Notes: a model not told the origin generated them from the sequence alone. Shown: positions 8,884-17,166, counted from the stretch's first letter. The stretch: DNA of 64,000 bases from JAWOJB01 sp046484325 (GCA_046484325.1 JAWOJB010000024.1:45190-109189); one strand, 5' to 3'. Numbers and translations are program-made.

Positions 8884-9906
8884 TCAGATCGACCGGCCGA
8901 CCGCCGCCGCCACCGCTCGCACCCGCTTCACCAGATCGGCGAACTCGGACGGCAACAGCGCCTGGGCGCCGTCGACCAGCGCCGTGTCGGGCGTGGGATG
9001 GACGTCGACCATGATGCCGTCGGCTCCGGCCGCCGCCGCTGCCAGGGCGAGCGGAGCGACCAGCTCACGCCGGCCCCCGGAGTGGGACGGGTCGACGAGC
9101 ACCGGCAGGTGGGCGAGCTCCTTCAGGAGGGGGACCGCGGTGATGTCGAGGGTGTTGCGGGCCGCCGTCTCGAAGGTGCGGATGCCCCGCTCGACCAGGA
9201 TCACGTGGTGGTTCCCCTCCTTGTACACGTACTCGGCGGCGTTGAGCCACTCCTCCAGCGTCGCCGTGAACCCGCGCTTGAGCTGGACGGGCTTGGGCTG
9301 GCGGCCGACCTCCTGGAGGAGGGTGAAGTTGGCCATGTTGCGGGTACCCACCCGGAGGATGTCGGCGTACGAGGCGACCAGCTCGACGTGGCGGGGGTCG
9401 AGCACCTCGGCCACGAACGGGATGTCGAACGTCTCCCGGGCCTCGGCCAGCAGGCGGAGGCCCTCCTCGCCCAGACCCTGGAACGAGTAAGGGGAGGTGC
9501 GTGGCTTGAAGGCGTCGCCGCGCAGCACGGTGGCTCCCGCGGCCTTCACCGCCTCGGCGGTCCGGAAGAGCTGCTCGCGGCTCTCGACGGCACACGGCCC
9601 GGCGACGAAGGTGAATCCCCCGCCGCCGATGCGGGTGTTGCGCACGTCGATGACCGTGTCGACGGGTTGGAAATCGCGACTGACGAACTTGAAGGGCTTC
9701 AGCACCGGCACGGCCTTCTCGACGCCGGGCAACGCCTCCCACGGGATCTGCTGGATCCGCTCGCGGTCGCCTATGGCCCCGACGACCGTCTGGAACTGAC
9801 CGGTCGACACGTGGGCTTCGCACCCGATGGAGCGCAGGCGCTCGACCACCGACTCGATGTCCTCGGCGGTGGCATCTGGACGCAGGACGATGATCATGGC
9901 GCTCAT
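8884..9906 (-). CDS. aroF: 3-deoxy-7-phosphoheptulonate (DAHP) synthase
   Basis: First step of the shikimate pathway: condensation of phosphoenolpyruvate with erythrose 4-phosphate. It has 340 residues. A small N-terminal ferredoxin/ACT-like domain (1-75) precedes the TIM barrel, as in the Thermotoga-type enzyme. The motifs GPCAVESREQLF, KPRTSPYSFQGLG and VDPSHSGGRRELV mark the active site. The ATG at 9906 is chosen because AGGGG lies about 9 nt upstream; the ATG at 9897 is a close alternative. It is the first gene of an aroF-tyrA operon; pheA lies 15 kb away. Confidence 0.95.
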   Translation of the reverse strand: MSAMIIVLRPDATAEDIESVVERLRSIGCEAHVSTGQFQTVVGAIGDRERIQQIPWEALPGVEKAVPVLKPFKFVSRDFQPVDTVIDVRNTRIGGGGFTFVAGPCAVESREQLFRTAEAVKAAGATVLRGDAFKPRTSPYSFQGLGEEGLRLLAEARETFDIPFVAEVLDPRHVELVASYADILRVGTRNMANFTLLQEVGRQPKPVQLKRGFTATLEEWLNAAEYVYKEGNHHVILVERGIRTFETAARNTLDITAVPLLKELAHLPVLVDPSHSGGRRELVAPLALAAAAAGADGIMVDVHPTPDTALVDGAQALLPSEFADLVKRVRAVAAAVGRSI

Positions 9907-9963
9907 CCTCGGGACCCCTGGAGCCGGCATGTTACGCCTGGTCCGGGGGCCGAATCTCCGCGC

Positions 9964-9992
9964 TTGCAATTGCTAGCGTTTTGCTGTAGCTT
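9964..9992 (+). promoter_or_regulatory. Promoter of the XRE-HbhA operon (TTGCAA-17-TAGCTT)
   Basis: The -35 TTGCAA (9964-9969) and -10 TAGCTT (9987-9992) are separated by 17 nt. The -10 ends 7 nt before the GTG start at 10000, so the mRNA should be leaderless. The palindrome GCAATTGC (9966-9973) overlaps the -35 and could be an operator for the XRE protein; that is inference. Confidence 0.6.
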
Positions 9993-9999
9993 GTGGCTA

Positions 10000-10389
10000 G
10001 TGAGCGAAGGCAAGCACTCGGAGGTCGGCGAGTTCATCCGGCAGCAGCGGGAGCGAGCGGACCTCTCGTTGCGGAGGCTCGCCGAGCGGGCGGGGATCTC
10101 GAATCCCTACCTGAGCCAGATCGAGCGGGGAATCCGCAAGCCCTCGGCGGAGATCCTCATGCGGATCTCGCGGGCCCTCGAGATCTCCGCCGAGACGTTG
10201 TACAGCCGGGCGGGCCTCATGGATGGTTCGCCGGTGTCGGTCTCGGTACTGGAGGCCGTCGAGGCCGACGAGCGCCTGACCTCACGACAGAAGACGGTCC
10301 TGCTGGAGCTCTATCGGACGCTCGTCGAGGCGAGCGGACCGGTCGGGAGCCGGTCGACGGACGAAGCATCGACGAGAGACGAGGAGTGA
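10000..10389 (+). CDS. XRE-family transcriptional regulator
   Basis: DNA-binding regulator of 129 residues. A helix-turn-helix domain spans about residues 8-62 (FIRQQRERADLSLRRLAERA, then the recognition helix around NPYLSQIERG). The C-terminus is charged and probably disordered. The GTG start follows the -10 by 7 nt. It ends 2 nt before the HbhA-like gene, whose Shine-Dalgarno lies within this gene's last codons. In Mycobacterium tuberculosis the regulator Rv0474 lies immediately upstream of hbhA (Rv0475), so the pairing appears conserved. It probably regulates its own operon. Confidence 0.88.
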   Translation: MSEGKHSEVGEFIRQQRERADLSLRRLAERAGISNPYLSQIERGIRKPSAEILMRISRALEISAETLYSRAGLMDGSPVSVSVLEAVEADERLTSRQKTVLLELYRTLVEASGPVGSRSTDEASTRDEE

Positions 10390-10391
10390 TC

Positions 10392-10931
10392 ATGGAGGCG
10401 AAGACCTACCTCTATGCCGCCGTTGGGGCCCCGGTCGTGGCCGGCCGGGCCGTTCAGGGAACGTTCGAGTCCCTGCGCCAGAAGCTGACCGAGAACCGGG
10501 TGACCCTCACCAAGGAGACGAAGGATCTCGTCGCCGAGTGGGCCGTCGAAGGCGAGAAGGCCCTCGACCGTCTCGGCGAGGGCAAGATGGTCGACGAGCT
10601 CACCGCCAAGGTGGACTTCGACCAGATGCAGGAGCAGGTGGGCAAGCTGCGCGACCAGCTCGAGGACATGCTCGAGACCTGGCGCACCAACTTCCGCCCT
10701 GCAGAGCGCGCCGAGGGCATGATGCGCAAGGCCGCCGGAAAGATGGAGGAGGCCGCCGAGAAGGTGGAGGAGGCCGCTGAGAAGGTGGCCAAGCCGGCCG
10801 CCGCTGCCGCCAAGAAGCCGGCTGCCAAGAAGCCGGCTGCCAAGAAGCCGGCTGCCAAGAAGCCGGCGGCGACCACGGCGAAGAAGCCCGCCGCTCCGAA
10901 GCCCGCGCCGGAGGCCACCAAGGCGTCCTGA
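10392..10931 (+). CDS. HbhA-like Lys/Ala-rich coiled-coil protein
   Basis: 179 residues in two parts. Residues 1-125 form a largely helical, charged coiled coil (TFESLRQKLTENRVTL and similar). Residues 126-179 are a basic Ala/Pro/Lys tail built from AAKKP repeats. The architecture resembles the mycobacterial heparin-binding hemagglutinin HbhA, whose Lys/Ala tail binds sulfated glycans and whose coiled coil is linked to lipid inclusions. Similar tails also occur in histone-like proteins and phasins. GAGGAG (10381-10386) sits 5 nt before the ATG. The XRE gene upstream strengthens the HbhA reading. Surface exposure is not shown by any signal peptide. Confidence 0.75.
   Translation: MEAKTYLYAAVGAPVVAGRAVQGTFESLRQKLTENRVTLTKETKDLVAEWAVEGEKALDRLGEGKMVDELTAKVDFDQMQEQVGKLRDQLEDMLETWRTNFRPAERAEGMMRKAAGKMEEAAEKVEEAAEKVAKPAAAAAKKPAAKKPAAKKPAAKKPAATTAKKPAAPKPAPEATKAS
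10809..10868 (+). repeat. Four tandem copies of a 15-bp unit encoding AKKPA
   Basis: The unit GCCAAGAAGCCGGCT is repeated at 10809, 10824, 10839 and 10854; the last copy ends in G instead of T. The near-perfect DNA identity means the copy number could change by slippage, lengthening or shortening the basic tail in 5-residue steps. Confidence 0.9.
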
Positions 10932-10943
10932 CCCCCCCTCGAC

Positions 10944-10984
10944 ACGCGAAATGGGGACCCCGACCCGGGGTCCCCATTTCGCGT
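10944..10984. terminator. Strong hairpin between convergent genes, likely bidirectional terminator
   Basis: Two perfect 18-bp arms (10944-10961 and 10967-10984) flank a 5-nt loop. It lies 12 nt after the HbhA-like stop and 5 nt before the stop of the convergent DUF4332 gene. There is no long T-tract, as is usual in GC-rich actinobacteria, so factor-independent termination is likely but not certain. Confidence 0.8.
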
Positions 10985-10989
10985 TCGGC

Positions 10990-11394
10990 TCACCGCCGTA
11001 CGATCGGATCCACCTCGCCGGCGTGTTCGATCCACGCGGCGACCATCGCCGTCGTCGGAAGCCGCCGGACGAGGCGGCGCTCCTCGTTGATCTCCGACAA
11101 TCTCGTCGTGAGCGCCTGGGGGCTGCGGCGACGGAGGTCGCGGGCGGTCGTCGCCCCCGCCGCCATCAACAGCGCGGCGTATTCGCCACCCACCCCCTTC
11201 ACCCGCATGAGGTCGGCGGCCAGGGCCCAGCCGAGAAGGTGGTCGGGATCGATGCCGGCGTGGTTGGCCAGCTCCGCCCGGTCCTTCTTCACCGCCGTCC
11301 GGCGGAGGAGGCCCTCGGTGCTCCGCACCCCCTGCTTGCGCAGCTTGGTGGCACTCTTCGGGGGCATTCCCACGATGGCGGAGATGGACGGCAT
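10990..11394 (-). CDS. DUF4332 domain protein (helix-hairpin-helix-like)
   Basis: 134 residues without signal peptide or membrane segment. The sequence fits the DUF4332 pattern: repeated short helix-hairpin-helix-like units (ISAIVGMPPKSATKLRKQGV near the start, LMRVKGVGGEYAALLMAAGA in the middle). Such units often bind DNA or act as protein adaptors. AAGGAG lies 8 nt before the ATG. It follows the mocA-like gene on the same strand after 57 nt and ends at the shared hairpin. Its cellular role is unknown to me. Confidence 0.75.
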   Translation of the reverse strand: MPSISAIVGMPPKSATKLRKQGVRSTEGLLRRTAVKKDRAELANHAGIDPDHLLGWALAADLMRVKGVGGEYAALLMAAGATTARDLRRRSPQALTTRLSEINEERRLVRRLPTTAMVAAWIEHAGEVDPIVRR

Positions 11395-11451
11395 GGGTGC
11401 GGCTCCTTCCGGCGGACGGGGAGGGGCGAGCCTAGCCAGGTCGATGGGGGC

Positions 11452-12045
11452 TCACCCCGGTCGCCGGGGCCGCAACTCGGCGACGTCGGCCTGGGTGTCG
11501 ACGTCGCGGGGTGCCAGCCGTTCGACCCACACCTCCTCCACCCACTCGGGATGGGCCTGGAGGAGTCGTCCGGCGCCCTCGTCTCCCTCGAGCGACATGA
11601 GGCGCGGCCAGAGCCGGCGGTCGAGCAGCACCGGGTTTCCCCACGAGTAGCGGTATTTGGGGACCACGGCCCGGGCATGCGAGCGGGCGTGTGCCGCCAC
11701 GAGCGCGGCGACGACGCCGGGGTCGACGTCCGGTTGGTCCCCGAGCACGATGAGTGCGGCGTCGGCTCGTGAGAGGCGGGTGAGGGCATCGAGGCCCACC
11801 CTGATCGATGAGGCGAGGCCGTCCTGCCACTCGGGGTTCTCGATGAGGCCACAATCGGCGAGGTCGGCGTCGGACCTCACCCGGTCGGCGTCGGCTCCTA
11901 TGACCACCCAGATCTCGTCGACCGGGAACCTGCGTGTGCGCTGCACCACGTGGCCGAGCAGCGTGCGTCCTCCCCATGGCTCGAGCTGCTTGGGCCGTCC
12001 CAACCGGCGCGAGCCTCCGGCGGCGAGGACGAGTGCGGCGATCAT
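11452..12045 (-). CDS. MocA/MobA-like nucleotidyltransferase
   Basis: 197 residues, one Rossmann-like nucleotidyltransferase domain. LVLAAGGSRRLGRPKQLEPW is the NTP-binding signature of the MobA/MocA group, and IVLGDQPDVDP carries the metal-binding Asp. The family joins CMP or GMP to molybdopterin. The last place in the cox accessory run suggests it makes the cytidine dinucleotide form of the cofactor (MCD) used by CO-dehydrogenase-type hydroxylases. The ATG overlaps the stop of the XdhC gene (ATGA). Confidence 0.85.
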   Translation of the reverse strand: MIAALVLAAGGSRRLGRPKQLEPWGGRTLLGHVVQRTRRFPVDEIWVVIGADADRVRSDADLADCGLIENPEWQDGLASSIRVGLDALTRLSRADAALIVLGDQPDVDPGVVAALVAAHARSHARAVVPKYRYSWGNPVLLDRRLWPRLMSLEGDEGAGRLLQAHPEWVEEVWVERLAPRDVDTQADVAELRPRRPG

Positions 12046-12806
12046 CGTCTGCCGAGTCTCCGCACCTCGCCCTGCAGAACGGGCGGCCGGCGGTGGCCGT
12101 ACCGCGCCTCGGTCATCTCCGCCAGGATCGCCACCGCCACCTCGCCGGGCGTGACGGCTCCGATGTCGAGACCGATCGGCCCGTGGATCCGCTCGACCTC
12201 GGAGGGCTGATGCCCGGCGGCCAGCAGCCGCTCGCGACGGCGGGCTGCCGTCGCCGTGCTGCCCATGGCGCCCAGGTACCGGACGGGCCGGCCCAGCACC
12301 AATGGCCACAGCGGGTCCTCGAACCGGGCATCGTGGCTCAGCACCACGACGAACGCCCGGTGATCGAACGTGAGGCGGTCGGCGATCTGGTCGGGCCAGC
12401 CGACCAGCAGCTCGGCGGCGTCGGGAAACCGGGCCTCGGTGGCGAAGGCCGCCCGGCTGTCCGAGACGGTCACCCGGTAGCCGAGATGGGTGGCGAGGGT
12501 CGTGAGCGACTGGGCGATGTGGACCGCCCCGAAGACGAACAGCCGGGGAGGCGGCGCCAGCGTCTCGACGTAGATCTCGTGGAGCCCGTAGGCGAGCGTC
12601 TCGTCGCGCTCCCGGTCCATGAGGGCGAGGGCGTCGGCCACGACGTCGGAAGCCACCTCGGAGGGCAGCGAGCCGGCCAGGATGGTGCCGGAGAGATCGA
12701 CGACCGCCGACGCCCCGACGGCCGGCCCTCCGACCGCCGTGAGCCTGGCACCGAGTCGCTCGGCGGCGAGCAGTCCACGGCAGGCCTCGAGAACCGCCGG
12801 TGTCAC
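12042..12806 (-). CDS. XdhC Rossmann-domain protein (C-terminal half of XdhC/CoxI family)
   Basis: 254 residues. The first 95 residues resemble the C-terminal side of the CoxI domain ([20 protein letters not shown]). The rest is the XdhC Rossmann domain, starting at [14 protein letters not shown] and including [15 protein letters not shown] and YLGAMGS. XdhC-type proteins protect and insert the sulfurated molybdenum cofactor into hydroxylases of the xanthine dehydrogenase family. The GTG start overlaps the previous stop (GTGA) and the 3' end overlaps mocA (ATGA), so the three are translationally coupled. In many bacteria both halves form one protein; here they are separate. Confidence 0.85.
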   Translation of the reverse strand: MTPAVLEACRGLLAAERLGARLTAVGGPAVGASAVVDLSGTILAGSLPSEVASDVVADALALMDRERDETLAYGLHEIYVETLAPPPRLFVFGAVHIAQSLTTLATHLGYRVTVSDSRAAFATEARFPDAAELLVGWPDQIADRLTFDHRAFVVVLSHDARFEDPLWPLVLGRPVRYLGAMGSTATAARRRERLLAAGHQPSEVERIHGPIGLDIGAVTPGEVAVAILAEMTEARYGHRRPPVLQGEVRRLGRR

Positions 12807-13114
12807 CAGGGCTCCACGAAGACCTGGATCGTGCCCCCACAGGCCAGGCCCACCTCGAATGCATCCTCGTCGGCGATGCCGTAGGTGACGAGGATGGGCT
12901 CGCCGGACTCGATGACCCGCAGTGCGTGGAGCACCACGTCGTTCTCGACGCAGCCGCCCGACACCGACCCCTCCATGTCCCCGTCCGAGGAGACGACGAG
13001 CTTGGATCCGACCGGCCGAGGGGCCGACCCCGAGACCCGCACGACCGTGGCCACCGCCACCCGCTTGCCGGCCTCTGCCCACCGATCGCGTACGTCGAGC
13101 TCCGATCGCATCAT
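12803..13114 (-). CDS. XdhC/CoxI N-terminal domain protein
   Basis: 103 residues: the XdhC/CoxI N-terminal domain alone. Key stretches are [32 protein letters not shown] and [14 protein letters not shown], where the glycine/cysteine motifs are those thought to contact the molybdenum cofactor. It starts at the ATGATG overlapping the coxE stop and ends in a GTGA overlap with the Rossmann-domain gene. Together the two genes make a split XdhC. The role is maturation of the CoxSLM-type enzyme encoded upstream. Confidence 0.88.
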   Translation of the reverse strand: MMRSELDVRDRWAEAGKRVAVATVVRVSGSAPRPVGSKLVVSSDGDMEGSVSGGCVENDVVLHALRVIESGEPILVTYGIADEDAFEVGLACGGTIQVFVEPW

Positions 13115-14238
13115 CTCCTCCGTTCCGGGACCGACTCGAGCATCGCCACCAGCGTCGCCAGATCGTCGAAGGTCCCCGCCGCCAGGAAGTCGTCGACGTG
13201 CGGGAGGGCGGCGACCATGCCCCTCGTCTCGGGAGCGTACCCGGGCCTCCCTGCCAGCGGGTTGAGCCAGATCACCCGGTGGACGGAGCGGCGAAGCCTG
13301 CCCATCTCGTCGGCGAGCACCTGGGGCTCGCCGCGATCCCATCCGTCGGAGACGATGAGCACGATCGGCCCGCCCCGGGTCATCCGCCGGCTCCACTCGT
13401 GGTTGAAGGCTCGCAGGCACTCACCGATGCGCGTGCCGCCCGACCAGTCGTGCACGGCGCCGGCCACCTCCCGGAGTGCGTCGGATGGCTCGCGTCGGGC
13501 CAGCTCACGGGTCACCCGGGTCAGCCGGGTCGAGAAGACGAAGCTCTCGAGCCGTCCCAGGCGGCTGCGGGCGGCGTGGGCGAAGTACAGCAGCATCTCG
13601 GAGTACCGCTCCATCGAGCCGGAGACGTCGGCGATGAAGATCAGCGGCCGGGTCCGGGACCGGCGCTCGGTGGTGGCCAGGCTGAGCACGTCGCCGCTCG
13701 GGCCCACACTGCGCCGGAGGGTGCGCCGGAGGTCGGGGCGGTCCCCGGCCCGGGCGGTTCGGCGGCGGCGGCTCGTGGCGGCGGCCGGGCGCCACAGCAT
13801 TCGGGCGATCATCGATCGCACCTCGGCCGCCTCCGCCGGCGTGAGCTCGGCGAAGTCCTTCCGTGCGAGGCGCTCGGCCCACGAGGCCCCGGTGACGGCA
13901 ACCTGGTCGTCGAGCCCTGCATCCCCGTCCCCTTCGCCACCCTCGGCCGAGGCCTGGATCGACCATGTCCGCGGGCGGGATGCCGCCACCACCACGGCAG
14001 GGCCGTCGGCGTCCCCCCCGAAGAACTCGCGGAACACCCGATCGAAGACCGGGATCTGCTCGCGGTGGGTGACGACGAGCGAGCGGAATGCGTGGTACAC
14101 GTCCCCCCCGGAGGCGAGGCCGACGACCTCGCACGCGGTGGCGAGATCGGCGGCGGTGGTCGGGACGACCGGAATCCCCTCGCTCCGCAGGGCGCGCGAG
14201 AACTCGACGAGCGTGGAGGCGCGTTCCACGCCCGGCAC
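13111..14238 (-). CDS. coxE: VWA-domain protein CoxE
   Basis: 375 residues from the first GTG. The C-terminal half is a von Willebrand A domain with a MIDAS motif (FIADVSGSM, Thr in GGTRIGE, Asp in SDGWDRG). The N-terminal half is helical and typical of CoxE. CoxE works with the MoxR-type ATPase CoxD in maturing the molybdenum centre of CO dehydrogenase. A TAGGGT hexamer covers 14242-14237, which would make the in-frame GTG at 14229 the better, leaderless start (372 residues). The stop overlaps the next gene. Confidence 0.9.
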   Translation of the reverse strand: MPGVERASTLVEFSRALRSEGIPVVPTTAADLATACEVVGLASGGDVYHAFRSLVVTHREQIPVFDRVFREFFGGDADGPAVVVAASRPRTWSIQASAEGGEGDGDAGLDDQVAVTGASWAERLARKDFAELTPAEAAEVRSMIARMLWRPAAATSRRRRTARAGDRPDLRRTLRRSVGPSGDVLSLATTERRSRTRPLIFIADVSGSMERYSEMLLYFAHAARSRLGRLESFVFSTRLTRVTRELARREPSDALREVAGAVHDWSGGTRIGECLRAFNHEWSRRMTRGGPIVLIVSDGWDRGEPQVLADEMGRLRRSVHRVIWLNPLAGRPGYAPETRGMVAALPHVDDFLAAGTFDDLATLVAMLESVPERRR

Positions 14239-14253
14239 CCTATCGGAGCGCCC

Positions 14254-15351
14254 TCAGAGCGGGAAGCGGAGGATGCCGACCACGCCGTGCGGGTCGACCG
14301 GGGTGGCGATCTCGAGCTGATCGACCGCCCCGCCGCCGGCCACGACGGCCTCCATCAGGTAGCCGATCACGTCCTCGACCTCGAAGACGGCGCTCCCGCA
14401 CACCGCGCACTCCCGACCCGTGCGGGCCAGCCACCCACACTCGCCGCAGACGACGCCGGGCTTCTCGACGCGTCCGGCGACGAGGAGCCGGTCGACCGCC
14501 CTGGCGTTGGCGGCCTCGAGCAGCGTGGCGGTGCCGGCCGCCCCGGATCCGGTCTCGACGGCCGCGGCCGCGGCCTCGGCGGCTTCCTCCTGACGGGCAG
14601 CCCACACCGTGGCGGCGTGATCGGCCACCCGGCGTCGGAGCTCCGGCAGGGTGAGCGTGTGGGGGTCGACCACCACCCGCCCCACGGGGAGGGCCTGGAG
14701 GTACGCGTGAAGGTGGGGGACGAGCTCGTCGAGCGTCTCCTGGTGACCGCCCAGCAGGAGCGCATCGAAGGGCCGGTCCCGGTGGGTCTCGAGCAGTCGG
14801 GCCGCTGCCTCCTTCAGCATGCGGGCGGTCTCGTGCTCGGCCCGCCGTCGCACACCGTGCTCTTCGTAGCCCGAGAAGCCCCCGAAGTTCGACTTGCCGA
14901 TGTCGGCCTCGAGTGCCGCGCCCAGCGGCTCGACCGTTCCGTCGTCTGCGAGGTAGATCCGGCAACGGCGGCGATCGGCGACGACGATGCCCATGTGGAG
15001 CGGACGGGGTCGGGAGCGCAGCGGGCGGAGATAGGCCCGGGGCCCGATCGAGCCGTGATCCCAGACCAGATGGTCCAGGAAGGACATCTCATGGATGTCG
15101 TCGGTCGACGACATGAACAGGGCCACGCCGTTCGCGGGCTGGGCATCGATCTTCGGCACGAGGCCCTGGATGCGCTCGCAGTCGCGCAGCACGGCCTTGG
15201 CGATGCCCCGCTCCATGCTGTCGGCGGCGGCGCGGATCGGCTTCAGCAAGTCGGTGATGGCCGCCGAGGCGCTTCCGGCAGGGCGATCGAGATACAGCGA
15301 GATGAGCGATCCCGACGGCGAGCGGAGCTCGGCGAGCGAGGTGAGGTCCAT
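14254..15351 (-). CDS. eRF1-like bacterial protein (baeRF/Vms1-type fold)
   Basis: 365 residues. I read it as a bacterial relative of archaeo-eukaryotic release factor eRF1. The N-terminal domain starts LRSPSGSLISLYLD. The middle domain has HMGIVVADRRRCRIYLADDG and the loop GGFSGYEEHGVRRR. An RNase H-like section carries ALLLGGHQETLDELVPHL, and a short zinc-ribbon-like cluster CGECGWLARTGRECAVCG lies near the C-terminus. The family is thought to act on peptidyl-tRNA or stalled ribosomes, but bacterial members are poorly characterised. GGGGAGGA lies about 4 nt before the ATG. It sits between coxD and coxE, which is unexpected for a translation factor. Confidence 0.72.
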   Translation of the reverse strand: MDLTSLAELRSPSGSLISLYLDRPAGSASAAITDLLKPIRAAADSMERGIAKAVLRDCERIQGLVPKIDAQPANGVALFMSSTDDIHEMSFLDHLVWDHGSIGPRAYLRPLRSRPRPLHMGIVVADRRRCRIYLADDGTVEPLGAALEADIGKSNFGGFSGYEEHGVRRRAEHETARMLKEAAARLLETHRDRPFDALLLGGHQETLDELVPHLHAYLQALPVGRVVVDPHTLTLPELRRRVADHAATVWAARQEEAAEAAAAAVETGSGAAGTATLLEAANARAVDRLLVAGRVEKPGVVCGECGWLARTGRECAVCGSAVFEVEDVIGYLMEAVVAGGGAVDQLEIATPVDPHGVVGILRFPL

Positions 15352-15507
15352 GGATCCTCCCCGGAGAACGGTGGTCGGACGGACGAGGTCGACCCGACGG
15401 ATGGAGGTCCGCGAGGAGGCGCCGCTCGTCTCACAGGCATGCGAAACGCCCCGGCATCTGAACCGAGCGTACCTCGGCGCGGGCCCTCGTGCCCCGGTCG
15501 AGCGGCC

Positions 15508-16389
15508 CTATCCGGGGGCGGCAGCGTCGATCCCGCGCCGCCGCACCCGCTCCACGTCCTCGCGGTACTTCAGCACCACGCCGAGCGTGTCGTCGATCAG
15601 CGCCGGGTCGAGCTCGCGGGCGCCGAGCACCCGCAGCGCGTGCGCCCAGTCGATGGTCTCGGCAACCCCCGGGGGTTTGAACAGGTCCAGGGAGCGGAGG
15701 TCGCCCATGGCGGCGGCGAGCTGGCGGGCGAGGCGCTCGTCGACGTCGGGTACCTTGGCCCGGATGATCGACACCTCGCGGTCGAAATCGGGATAGTCCA
15801 CCCAGTGGTAGATGCACCGGCGCTTGAGGGCGTCGTGGATCTCACGGGTCCGATTGCTGGTGATGATCACGACCGGCGGCACGGCGGCGGTGATCGTGCC
15901 GATCTCGGGGATCGTGACCTGGAAGTCCGACAACAGCTCGAGCAGGAATGCCTCGAACTCCTCGTCGGCCCGGTCGAGCTCGTCGATCAGGAGCACGGGC
16001 CGCTTCCCGACGGCCGCCGACTCGACGGCATGGAGCAGGGGCCTGGCGAGCAGGTAGTCGCGGCTCATGATGTCGGCCACCTCGGCCTGGCCGCCCTCTC
16101 CCCGGGCCTCGATGAGCCGGATCGCCAGCATCTGGCGGGCATAGTCCCACTCGTAGAGGGCGTGTCCGACGTCGAGGCCCTCGTAGCACTGGAGCCGGAT
16201 GAGCTCGGTATCGAGCATGTCGGCGAGGACCTTCGCCACCTCGGTCTTCCCGACCCCCGCCTCTCCCTCCAGGAAGAGCGGACGCCCCAGCCGAAGGGCG
16301 AGGTGGACGCTCACGGCCAGGCTCCGATCGGCCACGTAGTCGCGCTCGGCGAAGGCCTCGGCGATCGCTTCGACCGTGTCGGGGACCAT
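15508..16389 (-). CDS. coxD: MoxR-type AAA+ ATPase CoxD
   Basis: 293 residues, one AAA+ module. Walker A is GEAGVGKTE, Walker B LLIDELDRAD, and sensor 1 lies in VIITSNRTREI. MoxR ATPases act as chaperones with VWA partners. CoxD is needed to build the Cu/Mo or Mo centre of CO dehydrogenase, and its partner CoxE lies two genes downstream. The only gene between them is the eRF1-like one. A TATGGT hexamer ends 6 nt before the ATG. It is divergent from the rhodanese gene. Confidence 0.92.
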   Translation of the reverse strand: MVPDTVEAIAEAFAERDYVADRSLAVSVHLALRLGRPLFLEGEAGVGKTEVAKVLADMLDTELIRLQCYEGLDVGHALYEWDYARQMLAIRLIEARGEGGQAEVADIMSRDYLLARPLLHAVESAAVGKRPVLLIDELDRADEEFEAFLLELLSDFQVTIPEIGTITAAVPPVVIITSNRTREIHDALKRRCIYHWVDYPDFDREVSIIRAKVPDVDERLARQLAAAMGDLRSLDLFKPPGVAETIDWAHALRVLGARELDPALIDDTLGVVLKYREDVERVRRRGIDAAAPG

Positions 16390-16395
16390 CTGGGC

Positions 16396-16401
16396 ACCAT
16401 A
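16396..16401 (-). promoter_or_regulatory. Predicted -10 hexamer TATGGT for coxD
   Basis: On the minus strand TATGGT lies 6 nt before the coxD ATG, without a Shine-Dalgarno. It would drive the accessory run from coxD down to mocA. Confidence 0.45.
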
Positions 16402-16448
16402 GCCAGCACCGGATCGACGTTGGATGGCGGCGTGACCACAATGGAGGC

Positions 16449-16784
16449 GTGTTCAGACCCGACATCCCCGAGGCACCCTCGGTCTCGCCCGAGGAGGCGA
16501 AGGCCCTGGTGGAGGAGGGTGCCCTACTCGTCGACATCCGTGAGGTCGAGGAGTGGCAGGCGGCTCGCATCCCGGGAGCCGAGTTCAAGCCGCTCTCGAC
16601 GATCAACGACTGGTGGCCCGACCTCCCGCTGGATCGAACCGTCGTCCTCTACTGCCGGTCGGGGAACCGCTCGGCTCACGCCGTGAACGCCCTCGTGGGT
16701 CAGGCGGGGCGGACCAACGTGCTCAACCTCACGGGGGGCATCATCGCCTGGGACCGGGCCGGTCTGCCGGTGGAGGATGCCTAG
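16449..16784 (+). CDS. Single-domain rhodanese
   Basis: 111 residues. It is a complete rhodanese fold with the active-site loop YCRSGNRS, whose cysteine would carry the persulfide, and the closing motif LNLTGGIIAWDRAGLP. Such small proteins transfer sulfane sulfur. Its place inside the cox cluster raises the possibility that it feeds sulfur to the molybdenum cofactor; that is inference. The start is a GTG. It overlaps the next gene by 8 nt. Confidence 0.9.
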   Translation: MFRPDIPEAPSVSPEEAKALVEEGALLVDIREVEEWQAARIPGAEFKPLSTINDWWPDLPLDRTVVLYCRSGNRSAHAVNALVGQAGRTNVLNLTGGIIAWDRAGLPVEDA

Positions 16785-17166
16785 CGCCCTCGAGCTCGCC
16801 GTAGCCGATCACCTGGCCGGCGTCGGCCGGAGACTGGCGGCCGGGCGCCTCCGACGGCGTAGCTGGAGGACCATGCTCCCGGTGGCGCTCGACCCGGTGG
16901 AGGCCGGGCTGGCGACGGTGGGGGGAGGGCTGCTGGGCCTGGCGGCCGGAGTCGGGTTGGGCGTCTCCGGCCCGCTCTCGCTCGTGCTGGCGGTCGTGGC
17001 GGCGCTGGCGGCCCTGGTCGGCGTGGCGTCGATGTCGGTGGTGGAGGCGGCCGACCGGGCGGTTCGCAGGCTCGAGGCGCACCTGTCGATGCCCGAACTG
17101 CTCGATGCCGTCGAAGGGCTCGGCCCGGTCGAGGTGACGGCGCTCGCCGGCCTCAGGCGGACCTGA
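16777..17166 (+). CDS. Small membrane protein of unknown function
   Basis: 129 residues. A basic N-terminal region (about 1-33) is followed by two adjacent hydrophobic segments (roughly 42-62 and 65-87), rich in Gly, Ala, Leu and Val, and a short soluble C-terminus. I do not recognise the family. It overlaps the rhodanese gene at its start and the convergent coxM gene at its end (14 nt). Coupling to the rhodanese suggests a joint role. Confidence 0.65.
   Translation: MPSALELAVADHLAGVGRRLAAGRLRRRSWRTMLPVALDPVEAGLATVGGGLLGLAAGVGLGVSGPLSLVLAVVAALAALVGVASMSVVEAADRAVRRLEAHLSMPELLDAVEGLGPVEVTALAGLRRT

Noticed and set aside
12922..16686. Plus-strand open frame of 1254 codons over the cox accessory genes
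   Set aside because: Arg/Pro/Gly/Asp-rich without domains; it mirrors coxE, the eRF1-like gene and coxD, all of which have clear motifs.
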